DNA of 64,000 nt, from the NCBI GenBank assembly GCA_050747525.1, contig JBOGOC010000001.1, positions 1 to 64,000 of the forward strand, given 5' to 3'. The notes beneath the pieces are model-generated. The model did not search any database and was not told the origin of the DNA. It was given only the letters and a program-made list of their open reading frames with translations. Every line of letters begins with the position of its first letter. Position 1 is the first letter of the stretch. A program made the position numbers and the translations under genes. Source of the stretch: JBOGOC01 sp050747525. GTDB lineage: Bacteria; Acidobacteriota; Polarisedimenticolia; JACPZX01; DASXTC01. Positions 43,316 to 51,076 of this stretch are shown here, piece after piece.

Positions 43316-44613
43316 GACAGCGCCGGATCGCGTGCGGCCTTGCGGCCGGCTTCGACGTCGACCCACAGGAGCAGCGGCAGGCCCGCCGCGAAGAAGACCA
43401 GCACCGAAAGGATGGCGATCCGCTCGCTAGCCGCCAGGCTGGCCACCGTCCCGTACACCAGCGGGCCCATCAGCGAGGAGAACTTCCCGCAGATCGAGAA
43501 GAACCCGTAGAACTCGGCGTCGCGGCCGGCCGGCACGAAGAGCCGCATCAGCCCGCGGCTGGCGGCCTGGTTGCTGCCCAGGCCGATCCCCGCCACGAGC
43601 GCGATCACCCAGAAGGCTCCCTTCGTGGTGGCGAAGAAGGCGGCCGTCACCACGCCGCACCACAGGATCAAGGTCAGGATGATGGTGGGCCGCGCCCCGA
43701 GGCGATCGGTGATCGGGCCGAACACGAGTGACCCCACCAGGGCCGTGAGCTGCACCGCCATGAACAGGTACACGGCCTCCAGCATGGAGAAGTGCAGCAC
43801 CGACACGGCGTAGATGCTGGAGAAGTAGATGACCGTCTCGATGCCGTCGTTGTAGATGAGAAAGGCCGTCAGGAACTTGAACAGCTCCCTAAGCTGGCGC
43901 ACATGGCCGAAGGTCTGCCGCAGGCGCGCCCAGCCGACCCACGCCAGGGAGACCCCGGGTGGCCGCGGCATCGGCCGCGCGCGCTCGCGAAGCCAGAGGA
44001 AGGTCGGCAGCGAGAAGACGGCAAAGAAGGCCGCGGTGACGAGGAACGACCCGCGGAAGGCCACGTCGTGGCCCTCGCCGAATCCGCCGGACAGGAGCGG
44101 AAGACACAGCACCAGAGCCAGCAGCCCCCCGGAGTACCCGAGCGCGTAGCCGTAGCCCGACAGCCGCCCGACGTTCGTCTCATCGGACAGCTCGGGGAGG
44201 AAGCCGTTGTACAGGCCGTTTCCCGCGGCGAAGCCGATGTTGGCCACGATGAACAGCCCCATACCGACGATCACGTCCCCTGGCTTCACGAAGAACAGGA
44301 GAGCCGTCGGCACGATGCTCATCACCGTGAAGATCAGGAGCCATCGCTTCTTGCTCGCCTGGTGATCGGCGATGGCGCCCACCCAGGGGGAGATCAGCCC
44401 CGAGACCACCATCGAGGCGCTGATGGCGGCTCCCCAGAGCAGGCTGGCGTGAGGAGAGCCCCCCGCCACGGCCTGGGTGAAGTACACGGCGTAGGCGACC
44501 GTGGTGATGAGCGTGGGGAAGGCGGAGTTGGCGAAATCGTAGAGACACCAGCTCAGGAGCTCGAACCGGGTTGGCGGAGCGGGCCCGTCAGGATGAGAGC
44601 CCGCTCCGCTCAT
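43312..44613 (-). CDS. UMF1-type major facilitator transporter
   Basis: 433 aa with about 12 transmembrane helices. The N-terminus FELLSWCLYDFANSAFPTLI is the signature of the UMF1 (Atg22-like) MFS branch, and GAIADHQASKKRWL is the MFS loop 2-3 motif. Bacterial members have unknown substrates; vacuolar relatives export amino acids. It is 3 nt after the glycine-zipper lipoprotein gene and downstream of aspA, so amino acid or dicarboxylate export in the aspA pathway is a reasonable guess, not shown by sequence. Confidence 0.87.
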   Translation of the reverse strand: MSGAGSHPDGPAPPTRFELLSWCLYDFANSAFPTLITTVAYAVYFTQAVAGGSPHASLLWGAAISASMVVSGLISPWVGAIADHQASKKRWLLIFTVMSIVPTALLFFVKPGDVIVGMGLFIVANIGFAAGNGLYNGFLPELSDETNVGRLSGYGYALGYSGGLLALVLCLPLLSGGFGEGHDVAFRGSFLVTAAFFAVFSLPTFLWLRERARPMPRPPGVSLAWVGWARLRQTFGHVRQLRELFKFLTAFLIYNDGIETVIYFSSIYAVSVLHFSMLEAVYLFMAVQLTALVGSLVFGPITDRLGARPTIILTLILWCGVVTAAFFATTKGAFWVIALVAGIGLGSNQAASRGLMRLFVPAGRDAEFYGFFSICGKFSSLMGPLVYGTVASLAASERIAILSVLVFFAAGLPLLLWVDVEAGRKAARDPALS

Positions 44614-44616
44614 GTG

Positions 44617-45450
44617 TCAGCCTCGGGTGCTGCGTGCAGGCACCTTCAGGGCCTCGTCCAGGTGCATCTCGAAGGGGGTGCCGGCCGGGATGTCCACCTG
44701 CTCCCCTTCCTTGCCCATCACCACGGCCGTGCCGATGCCGCCGGCGATGACGCTGCCGATCACCGCGCTCTTGGTGTCCTTGCCGATGATCTTGCCCAGC
44801 AGGGCGCCACCGGCGGCCGAGCCGCCGATGATGGCCGCGTTGCGCTTCTTCTTGCTCTCGGTTGCCGCCGCCAGCGTGCCGACCATCTGCGTGCGGTAGC
44901 CGTTCTCGGTCTCGAGGGTATCGAACGCCACGGACAGCTTGGCGTTCCCCGCGCCCCGCTTGGCCGCCACGGCCTCGGTGACGCGGCCGTGAACGGTGGT
45001 GCCGGCCGGGATGACGACCTTGTCGCTCACCACGACGTCTTCCACCACGGTGGCCGAGATGGGCTGCTCCACCTGCGCGGTCTTGCTGTTGAGGGTCGTG
45101 TCGGTGGCCAGCAGCAGGACCGTCCCCGCCGGCACGCTCACCATCGCCGGGCGCGGCGGCTCGGCGGGAGGCTGCTGGGCGGGCTGATACGCCGGCGTGG
45201 TCGTGGCAGGGCGCGGGGCCTGCTTCTTCGGCGTCGAGGGGGTCTGCGTCCGCGCGGGCTGCTGCTGAGTGACCTGGGGCTCGGCCTGCTCCTGTTCCTG
45301 AGCCTGCTCCTGTGCCGGCGCCTCGGCCGGCTGGTTGCTGCTGTCTACGGCCGCGGTCTCGGTGGCCTGATCGTGGTTCGTCGTCTGGCCGCATCCCACG
45401 AGGATGCCCAGGACGACAACGGCGAACATCCAGCCCATCGTCTTCTTCAT
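44617..45450 (-). CDS. Glycine-zipper lipoprotein with Gln/Pro-rich linker
   Basis: 277 aa. Lipobox LGILVGC (Cys20), then a low-complexity Gln/Pro/Ala/Thr linker (residues about 25-100), then a compact beta domain (VPAGTVLLLATDTTL, VVIPAGTTVHGRVTEA, KLSVAFDTLETENG). A glycine zipper follows (AAIIGGSAAGGALLGKIIG and AVIGSVIAGGIGTAVVMG), able to insert into or oligomerise in a membrane. The linker would let it span peptidoglycan. AAGGAGG precedes the ATG, which overlaps the aspA stop as ATGA. Function unknown; structural envelope role likely. Confidence 0.82.
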   Translation of the reverse strand: MKKTMGWMFAVVVLGILVGCGQTTNHDQATETAAVDSSNQPAEAPAQEQAQEQEQAEPQVTQQQPARTQTPSTPKKQAPRPATTTPAYQPAQQPPAEPPRPAMVSVPAGTVLLLATDTTLNSKTAQVEQPISATVVEDVVVSDKVVIPAGTTVHGRVTEAVAAKRGAGNAKLSVAFDTLETENGYRTQMVGTLAAATESKKKRNAAIIGGSAAGGALLGKIIGKDTKSAVIGSVIAGGIGTAVVMGKEGEQVDIPAGTPFEMHLDEALKVPARSTRG

Positions 45451-46868
45451 CGTCCCTCCTTGTTGGTTGACTCCTGACCCGTGATGCCCGGCTCCGTCAT
45501 CTTGATGGGATCCAGCACGCGGGAGAGCTGCTCGTCGGACATCAGCTTCTTTTCCTTGACCACCTCAGGGATGGTCCTGCCCGTCTTCAGAGCCTCCTTC
45601 ACCACCTCGGCCCCCTTCGCGTATCCGATGTACGGATTGAGGGCCGTGACGATGCTGGGAGACAGCTCCGCGAAGCGCCGGCAGCGCGCCTCGTCCGCCT
45701 TGAGCCCCTCGATGCAGCGCGTCGTCAGGGTGCTCATGCAGTTCTTCGTGATCTCGAAAGACATCAGGATGTTGAACGCCATGGCGGGCATCATGACGTT
45801 GAGCTCGAGCTGGCCCGCCTGCACCGCGTAGTCGACCACCGCGGCGTTGCCGGCCACCTGAAACCCCACCATGGCCGCCATCTCCAGGATGGCCGGATTC
45901 ACCTTGCCCGGCATGATGGACGAGCCGGGCTGCACGGCCGGCAGCAGCAGCTCCGCCATGCCCGTGATCGGCCCCGAGGCCAGCAGCCTCAGGTCGTTGG
46001 TGATCCGGATCAGCTCCAGCGACACGTTCTTCAGCGCCGAGGCCACCGCCGCCATCGGCAGGTTGGACTGCATGGCCTCGCGCATGTCGGGGCTGGGGCG
46101 CAGGTCCAGCCGCGTGAACTCCTGCATGAGGGAGATGGTCTTCTCACGATAGCCGGGCGCCGTGTTGAGACCCGTGCCGGCCGCCGTGCCTCCGATCCCC
46201 AGCTCTTCGGCGTGGCGGCATGCCTCGCGCAGGGCCTTGCGTCCCCGCTCGATGGCCCGGGCGTAGGCGAAGAACTCCTGGCCCAGCCGTATCGGGACCG
46301 CATCCTGAAGGTGCGTGCGGCCCGACTTGAGGATGTGATCGAACTCACGTCCCTTGGCGTCGAGCGCCTTCTCGAGCGCGATCATGGTCTGCGCCAGGTC
46401 GCGCTCGCTCAGCAGCGCCGCGACGCGCATGGCGGTGGGATAGGTGTCGTTGGTGGACTGGCCGAAGTTGACGTGATCGTTGGGGTGCACGACCGTGTAG
46501 TCGCCCCGCTTCCCCCCGAGGATCTCGATGGCGCGGTTGGCCAGCACCTCGTTGGTGTTCATGTGCTGCGAGACGCCCGCCCCGGCCTGGAAGACGTCCA
46601 CCACGAACTGGTCGCGCAGGGCACCGGCCAGGATCTCGTCGCACGCCCGCGCGATGGCGTTGGCCACCTGGGGCTGAATGGCCCCCGCGTCGCGGTTGGC
46701 CAGAGCCGACGCCTTCTTCTGGTACATGTAGGCTTCGATCAGCCGTGGATGGGCCCGCCAGCCGCTGATGGGATAGTTCTCCACGGCGCGCGCGGTCTGG
46801 ATGCCGTAATAGGCATCGGCCGGCACCTGCTTCTCCCCCAGGGAGTCCTTCTCTATGCGCCCCGCCAT
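45447..46868 (-). CDS. aspA: Aspartate ammonia-lyase
   Basis: About 473 aa from the ATG at 46868 (GGAGA seven bases upstream); an in-frame extension to 46934 is not supported. The start RIEKDSLGEKQVPADAYYGIQT matches AspA rather than FumC. Superfamily signatures are SGRTHLQDAVPIRLGQEF, the HPNDHVNFGQSTNDTYPTAM loop and GSSIMPGKVNP, which carries the catalytic Ser. It interconverts aspartate with fumarate plus ammonia. A fumarase activity is the main alternative. It leads a three-gene set: aspA, lipoprotein, MFS transporter. Confidence 0.9.
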   Translation of the reverse strand: MAGRIEKDSLGEKQVPADAYYGIQTARAVENYPISGWRAHPRLIEAYMYQKKASALANRDAGAIQPQVANAIARACDEILAGALRDQFVVDVFQAGAGVSQHMNTNEVLANRAIEILGGKRGDYTVVHPNDHVNFGQSTNDTYPTAMRVAALLSERDLAQTMIALEKALDAKGREFDHILKSGRTHLQDAVPIRLGQEFFAYARAIERGRKALREACRHAEELGIGGTAAGTGLNTAPGYREKTISLMQEFTRLDLRPSPDMREAMQSNLPMAAVASALKNVSLELIRITNDLRLLASGPITGMAELLLPAVQPGSSIMPGKVNPAILEMAAMVGFQVAGNAAVVDYAVQAGQLELNVMMPAMAFNILMSFEITKNCMSTLTTRCIEGLKADEARCRRFAELSPSIVTALNPYIGYAKGAEVVKEALKTGRTIPEVVKEKKLMSDEQLSRVLDPIKMTEPGITGQESTNKEGR

Positions 46869-46964
46869 GATTCCATCTCCCAGGCCCGGTCGGATGAACC
46901 GGGCCAACATAAAGTCCGTGGACAGGGCACGCAACAGGCGCGCCAGTTCACGAAACGATTGTCG

Positions 46965-48392
46965 TCACTGTCGTGAGATGTGCCATCCCAGCAGGCGCAG
47001 CTCGGTCATCTCCTCCATGGAGTAGCGCAGCCCTTCGCGCCCCATGCCGGAGTCCTTCACGCCGCCGTAGGGCATGTGGTCGATCCGGAAGGTCGGGACT
47101 TCGTCGATCATCACCGCGCCGACTTCCAGGCGCTCGAAGGCCTTCCAGACCGAGGGGGCGTCCCTGGTGAAAAGCCCCGCCTGCAGGCCATAACGAGAGT
47201 CGTTGGTCAGACCGATCGCCTCGTCCAGGGTGTCGTAGGTGGACACGGCCACCACCGGCGCGAAGACCTCCTCGCAGGACACCTTCATGCGGGGATGGAC
47301 TCCATCGAGGACGGTGGGCGACACCATGGCCCCCTCGCACCGCCCGCCGGTCACCAGGCGCGCGCCCGCGGCAACGGCCCCGTCGATCCACGACTCCACG
47401 CGCCGCGCGTCCGCCTCGGTGATCAGAGGCCCCACGTCGGTCGCGTCATCGAGCGGATCTCCCATCACCAGGGCCGCCACGCGCGGGACGAACGCTTCCA
47501 GGAAGCGGGCGTGCACGCCGCGCTGCACGAACACCCTCTGCACGGAGATGCAGGACTGCCCCGCGTAGCCGAACCCGCCGGCCGTGATCCGCTCGGCCGC
47601 GCGCTCCAGATCGGCATCCCCGTGCACGATGACCGCGGCGTTCCCCCCCAGCTCCAGCGTCACCTTCTTCTTTCCCGCGCGCTTCTTGATGTCCCATCCC
47701 ACCGAAGCGCTGCCGGTGAAGGTGACCATGGCGAAGCGGTCGTCGGAGACGAGCGGCGCGGCCACCGCCGAGGACGCGGGAAGGACGTTGAGCGCCCCGG
47801 GCGGCAGCGCCGCCTCGTGGGCCAGCCCTGCCAGCTCGAGAGCGGGCGAAGGAGTCTGCGACGCAGGCTTGAGCACGAGCGCGTTGCCCGAGGCGATGGC
47901 CGGCGCCACCTTGTGGGCGACGAGGTTCAGGGGGAAATTGAAGGGCGTGATCGCCGAGATGACGCCCAGCGGGAAGCGGCGCGTGATGCCGAGGCGATCC
48001 TCTCCCCACGGCGCCCAGTCGAGCCGGATCAGCTCGCCCCCCATGCGGCGCGCTTCCTCGCCCGCGCATCTCAACGTGAAGACCGCGCGATCCACCTCGG
48101 CCCGGCCGGCCTTCAGCGGCTTGCCCGCTTCCAGGGCGAGCAGCCGCGCGAAATCGTCACGGCGCGCCGCGACGCCGGCGGCCATCTTCTCCAGGATCTC
48201 GCTGCGCCGCCAGGCCGGAAGCTCGCGCATCACGGGGGCTGCGCGACGGGCCGACTCGATGCTCCGCTCGACCTCCTCGGCGCGGGCCCGGTGCACGCGG
48301 GTGACGGTCTTGCCGCTGTAGGGGGAGCGGATCTCCTGGACGTCGTTCGTCGCGACCCACTCGCCGGCGATGAAGGGACGCCGATCGGTCAT
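46965..48392 (-). CDS. NAD(P)+-dependent aldehyde dehydrogenase
   Basis: 475 aa, complete. Motifs: NFPLNLVAHKVAPAIASGNALVLKPA (cofactor domain), VTFTGSASVGWDIKKRAG, catalytic Glu in VTLELGGNAA and catalytic Cys in GYAGQSCISVQRV. Similarity to lactaldehyde, succinate-semialdehyde and phosphonoacetaldehyde dehydrogenases is general; the substrate is open. A TAGAAT element ends six bases before the ATG, so the transcript appears leaderless although an operon lies just upstream. Confidence 0.92.
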   Translation of the reverse strand: MTDRRPFIAGEWVATNDVQEIRSPYSGKTVTRVHRARAEEVERSIESARRAAPVMRELPAWRRSEILEKMAAGVAARRDDFARLLALEAGKPLKAGRAEVDRAVFTLRCAGEEARRMGGELIRLDWAPWGEDRLGITRRFPLGVISAITPFNFPLNLVAHKVAPAIASGNALVLKPASQTPSPALELAGLAHEAALPPGALNVLPASSAVAAPLVSDDRFAMVTFTGSASVGWDIKKRAGKKKVTLELGGNAAVIVHGDADLERAAERITAGGFGYAGQSCISVQRVFVQRGVHARFLEAFVPRVAALVMGDPLDDATDVGPLITEADARRVESWIDGAVAAGARLVTGGRCEGAMVSPTVLDGVHPRMKVSCEEVFAPVVAVSTYDTLDEAIGLTNDSRYGLQAGLFTRDAPSVWKAFERLEVGAVMIDEVPTFRIDHMPYGGVKDSGMGREGLRYSMEEMTELRLLGWHISRQ

Positions 48393-48398
48393 GGGATG

Positions 48399-48404
48399 AT
48401 TCTA
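48399..48404 (-). promoter_or_regulatory. -10 element of the aldehyde dehydrogenase gene
   Basis: Minus-strand TAGAAT overlaps the TAG stop of the preceding methyltransferase gene and ends six bases before the ATG at 48392, giving a leaderless mRNA. Confidence 0.4.
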
Positions 48405-49097
48405 GTCTCTTCGCGCGGTCACGAGATAGTTGATGGCCAGCTCTCCCGGCACGCTTTCCCGTTCGTTCCGGTCGAGGAAGAGCCGCCCGGCCAGCGCGTT
48501 GGCCGGGCCCACCAGCGTGCGCCGGGCGGCGTTCATCAGCGCTCCCCCCGGAGCGCGGTCCAGCGCCGTGATTGCCAGCGTGGCGAGCGCCAGCTTCGTT
48601 CCGCCCACCGGCCGCACCTGCACGTCGCGATGACCGGCCTGCTCGAACAGCCGTTTCAATCCCGCGGAGGTCCAGCGCCAGTAGTCCGCCGGATCGGGAT
48701 GGTAGAACCAGGTCCCGTGCGTGGTGAGCAGGCAGGCTCCCGAGGGGGCCAGCACGCGGGCCATCTCGGCCACGGCCGCGTCGGGCCGATCCACGTGCTC
48801 GAGCACCTGCGTGCACAGGACCAGACCGGCCGTCCCGTCGCGCACCGGGATCGCTTCGGCCACTCCCATCAGATCCGAGGACGGCCCGGGATCCATCATC
48901 AGGGGACGCGTCGCGTACCCCGCTTCCGCCAGCACCTCCGTCACGAGGCTCTGCCAGGGACGCCCCCGGCCGCCCACGTCCAGCACCACGACGTCGCCCT
49001 GCCGCGACCGCGGCAGCCCCTCGCGCGCCACGCGCCCCAGGGCCGCCCTCAAGGCGCGGCGCATCGACTCGGCGATCAGCTCCGTCCCGTCGCGCAT
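48402..49097 (-). CDS. Class I SAM-dependent methyltransferase
   Basis: About 231 aa from the ATG at 49097; the frame continues far upstream but that part is the shadow of the GHKL gene. Motifs: DVVVLDVGGRGRPWQ (motif I), VRDGTAGLVLCTQVLEHVDRPDAAVAEMARVLAPSGACLLTT (Methyltransf_11 type), and HPDPADYWRWTSAGLKRLFEQAG, often seen in methyltransferases of surface-glycan or secondary-metabolite loci. The ribosome-binding site is weak. It is third in a set with the DNA glycosylase and the GHKL protein. Confidence 0.82.
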   Translation of the reverse strand: MRDGTELIAESMRRALRAALGRVAREGLPRSRQGDVVVLDVGGRGRPWQSLVTEVLAEAGYATRPLMMDPGPSSDLMGVAEAIPVRDGTAGLVLCTQVLEHVDRPDAAVAEMARVLAPSGACLLTTHGTWFYHPDPADYWRWTSAGLKRLFEQAGHRDVQVRPVGGTKLALATLAITALDRAPGGALMNAARRTLVGPANALAGRLFLDRNERESVPGELAINYLVTARRD

Positions 49098-49108
49098 CAG
49101 GTGGAGAC

Positions 49109-49534
49109 TCAGGAGGTCGGGGGAATGGGGAGCGTGAGGTAGAAGGTGACCCCTCGGCCGACGGCCCCGTTGGCCCAGACGCGCCCGCCGTGCGCGGCCG
49201 CAATGCCGGCGGCCCGCTCGGGCACGGCGTCCTTCTCGTGGAGGGGATCGATTCCCGGTCCGGGGGCCTTCACCGAGAGCATGAGACCGTGGCGGCCGGC
49301 CTTCACCGTGAGCCGCAGCCGGGAGTTCGCTGCGGCCAGGCGGATCGATTCTTCGAGCAGGCACACCACCGCCTCCTTGATGCGCGGGGCGTCCATCGGA
49401 TAGTCGGGGAGGTCGCCGGCCAGCTGCTCGCTCACCGTGAGAGCGTGACCCTGCAGACTCTGCGCCGCCTCGACGAGGCATTCGCGGGCGATGCGGTCGA
49501 GCCGCGCCGGAGCGCGATGCAGCGTGGTGGTCAT
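49109..49534 (-). CDS. Stand-alone, degenerate GHKL (histidine-kinase-type) ATPase domain
   Basis: 141 aa. The C-terminal half matches the end of a HATPase_c domain: VKAPGPGIDPLHEK (G1 box), AAGIAAAHGGRVWANGAVGRGVTFYLTLPIP (G2 and final strands). The N-box region reads VVCLLEESIRLA, with Glu where the Mg-binding Asn normally is, and the G1 box has lost its Asp. There is no dimerisation or His-phosphorylation domain. ATP binding may therefore be weak or absent. The ATG overlaps the glycosylase stop by one base (TGATG). An anti-sigma or scaffold role is possible but unsupported. Confidence 0.7.
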   Translation of the reverse strand: MTTTLHRAPARLDRIARECLVEAAQSLQGHALTVSEQLAGDLPDYPMDAPRIKEAVVCLLEESIRLAAANSRLRLTVKAGRHGLMLSVKAPGPGIDPLHEKDAVPERAAGIAAAHGGRVWANGAVGRGVTFYLTLPIPPTS

Positions 49535-50493
49535 CAGTAGTCCGCCTGCGCGAATTTCTCGCGAGGACTCCCCTCCTCGAACCAGTCACGTGTGATGTCG
49601 CACCAGAGCGCCAGCCCGCGCCACGTGCCGAACGGAGCATAGAAGCGCTCGATGCGCCGGTCGGTCACCTTGCGCCCCGCCGCGTGCATCTGCGAGAACT
49701 TGCGCCGGCACCAGGAGTCTATCCCAAGACCGTCGTACCGCCCCAGCAGCTTGAGCATGTTGTCGGCCACGTAGGGGCCGGCCCCTCTCACCGAGAGGAT
49801 CTCCTTCCTGATGTCCGGAGTGGGCCTGGCCGGGTCGAGCCAGCTCTCCGGGTCGAGCCTGCCGGCCGCCACGTCACGGGCCAGGCCGCGCAGCGCCTCA
49901 CCACGGTAGCCGGCCCGGGCCACGTCGCGGTAGAAGGCGGAGCGCACGGCCGCCATCGCCGCCGGCGTGGGGAACAGACGCACCCCTCCCGGGGCCTCGT
50001 CGCCCAGATGCTGCACCAGCGCCCTCACCATGACGCGCGTCAGCGCCCACGTGCAGTTCGTGGTGGCGATCATCTTGACCAGATCCTCGAACACCCCCGG
50101 CGATCGCATCAGCCGGCCCGCCCCCGTCGTCCGTACCCATGTCAGATCGGGGAGCCCTATCCTGTCGGCCTGCACGTGGAAGGCCGACAGGTTCTCGTCC
50201 AGCCTCAGGACGTGCGCCACCTGCTTCCTCGCGGAGGCCAGGTCCGCACGGGTCAGGAGGCGCCGCGACTGGAGCTCGAGTCGCAGGACGTCGCGCCGGC
50301 CCGACGGGCGCCCGACCCGGGCCACCACCGGCCCCGCGTCGGGAAGCCTCAACGGAAGGGTCAAGCGCCCCGGATCCATCTCCCAGAGGAACGGCGGCAA
50401 GTCGAACCACCCATGCCCCATGACCGCCCGGTGGAGCACGAAGTCGGCCGGCACGGACAGATCGAGCCTCCGCGAGAACGTCTGGATCGGCAT
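49534..50493 (-). CDS. HhH-GPD superfamily DNA glycosylase
   Basis: About 319 aa from the ATG at 50493, which has GGGAG upstream. The N-terminal half is an AlkA-like beta domain; residues about 160-290 are the HhH-GPD fold. The hairpin is ILSVRGAGPYVADNMLKLL and the catalytic Asp sits in GLGIDSW. It excises damaged bases in base-excision repair, most likely alkylated purines or 8-oxoguanine-type lesions. No Fe-S cysteine cluster is seen. It is divergent from the Rieske gene and heads a three-gene set. Confidence 0.82.
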   Translation of the reverse strand: MPIQTFSRRLDLSVPADFVLHRAVMGHGWFDLPPFLWEMDPGRLTLPLRLPDAGPVVARVGRPSGRRDVLRLELQSRRLLTRADLASARKQVAHVLRLDENLSAFHVQADRIGLPDLTWVRTTGAGRLMRSPGVFEDLVKMIATTNCTWALTRVMVRALVQHLGDEAPGGVRLFPTPAAMAAVRSAFYRDVARAGYRGEALRGLARDVAAGRLDPESWLDPARPTPDIRKEILSVRGAGPYVADNMLKLLGRYDGLGIDSWCRRKFSQMHAAGRKVTDRRIERFYAPFGTWRGLALWCDITRDWFEEGSPREKFAQADY

Positions 50494-50505
50494 GCGACTC
50501 CCGGG

Positions 50506-50511
50506 TAGAAT
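50506..50511 (+). promoter_or_regulatory. -10 element of the Rieske ferredoxin gene
   Basis: TAGAAT lies about 30 nt before the ATG at 50540, overlapping the divergent glycosylase 5' region. Confidence 0.38.
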
Positions 50512-50539
50512 CGACCACCAACGAAGCGACGGAGACATC

Positions 50540-50845
50540 ATGCCAGAGTTCATCAAGGTCGCAAAGGTTTCGGAGATCCCCTCGGGCGACGCCCGCGCCA
50601 TCGAATGCGCCGGCAAGACGCTCGCCCTGTGCAACGTGGAAGGGACGTTCTACGCCGTGGACGGCACCTGCCCCCACCGCGGCGGCCCCCTCGGCGAGGG
50701 TTTTCTGGACGGCACCCGCCTCACCTGCCCCTGGCACGGCTGGCAGTACGATCTCACGACCGGCCAGAACGTGCTGCCGCTCTCGGCCGGCCTGACCTGC
50801 TATCCCACGCGCGTCGAAGGGGACGACATCCTCATCGAGGTGTGA
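50540..50845 (+). CDS. Rieske-type 2Fe-2S ferredoxin
   Basis: 101 aa, a free-standing Rieske domain. The cluster ligands are Cys and His in CPHRGGPLGEG and CPWHGWQYD, separated by the usual about 16 residues. There is no membrane segment, so it is a soluble electron carrier, as in dioxygenase systems or NirD-like proteins. No oxygenase or reductase gene is adjacent, so the partner is unknown. GGAGA precedes the ATG. A stable hairpin without a T-run follows at 50862-50886. Confidence 0.92.
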   Translation: MPEFIKVAKVSEIPSGDARAIECAGKTLALCNVEGTFYAVDGTCPHRGGPLGEGFLDGTRLTCPWHGWQYDLTTGQNVLPLSAGLTCYPTRVEGDDILIEV

Positions 50846-50921
50846 TTCTCCCCGCACGCCCCTCGCCGAGCCCTCCTCGGCGCGAGCGCCAGGTGCGCTC
50901 GACCTCGAAAACAAATTGAAC

Positions 50922-50951
50922 TTGACATGAATAATTATGTCGGCGTAGGGT
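50922..50951 (+). promoter_or_regulatory. Sigma-70-type promoter in an AT-rich island
   Basis: TTGACA (50922) and TAGGGT (50946) at 18-bp spacing sit in a conspicuous AT-rich patch (about 50905-50940) in otherwise GC-rich DNA. The patch contains the dyad GACAT/ATGTC. Start of the downstream CDS is about 120 nt away. Confidence 0.45.
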
Positions 50952-51076
50952 TGGCGCACTCAATCTTCCATGGGAGTGGCAGCCGTGCTCGAAGGCGCTT
51001 CCATTCAGCTCGTTCCCTCCCACTTCAGTACGACATTGCAGAGGATCCCGCCCGCCATTCTCCCGGAGGTCAGCCG

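Noticed and set aside
50862..50886. Hairpin CTCGCCGAG/CTCGG after the Rieske gene as intrinsic terminator
   Set aside because: The stem is good, but no U-tract follows.
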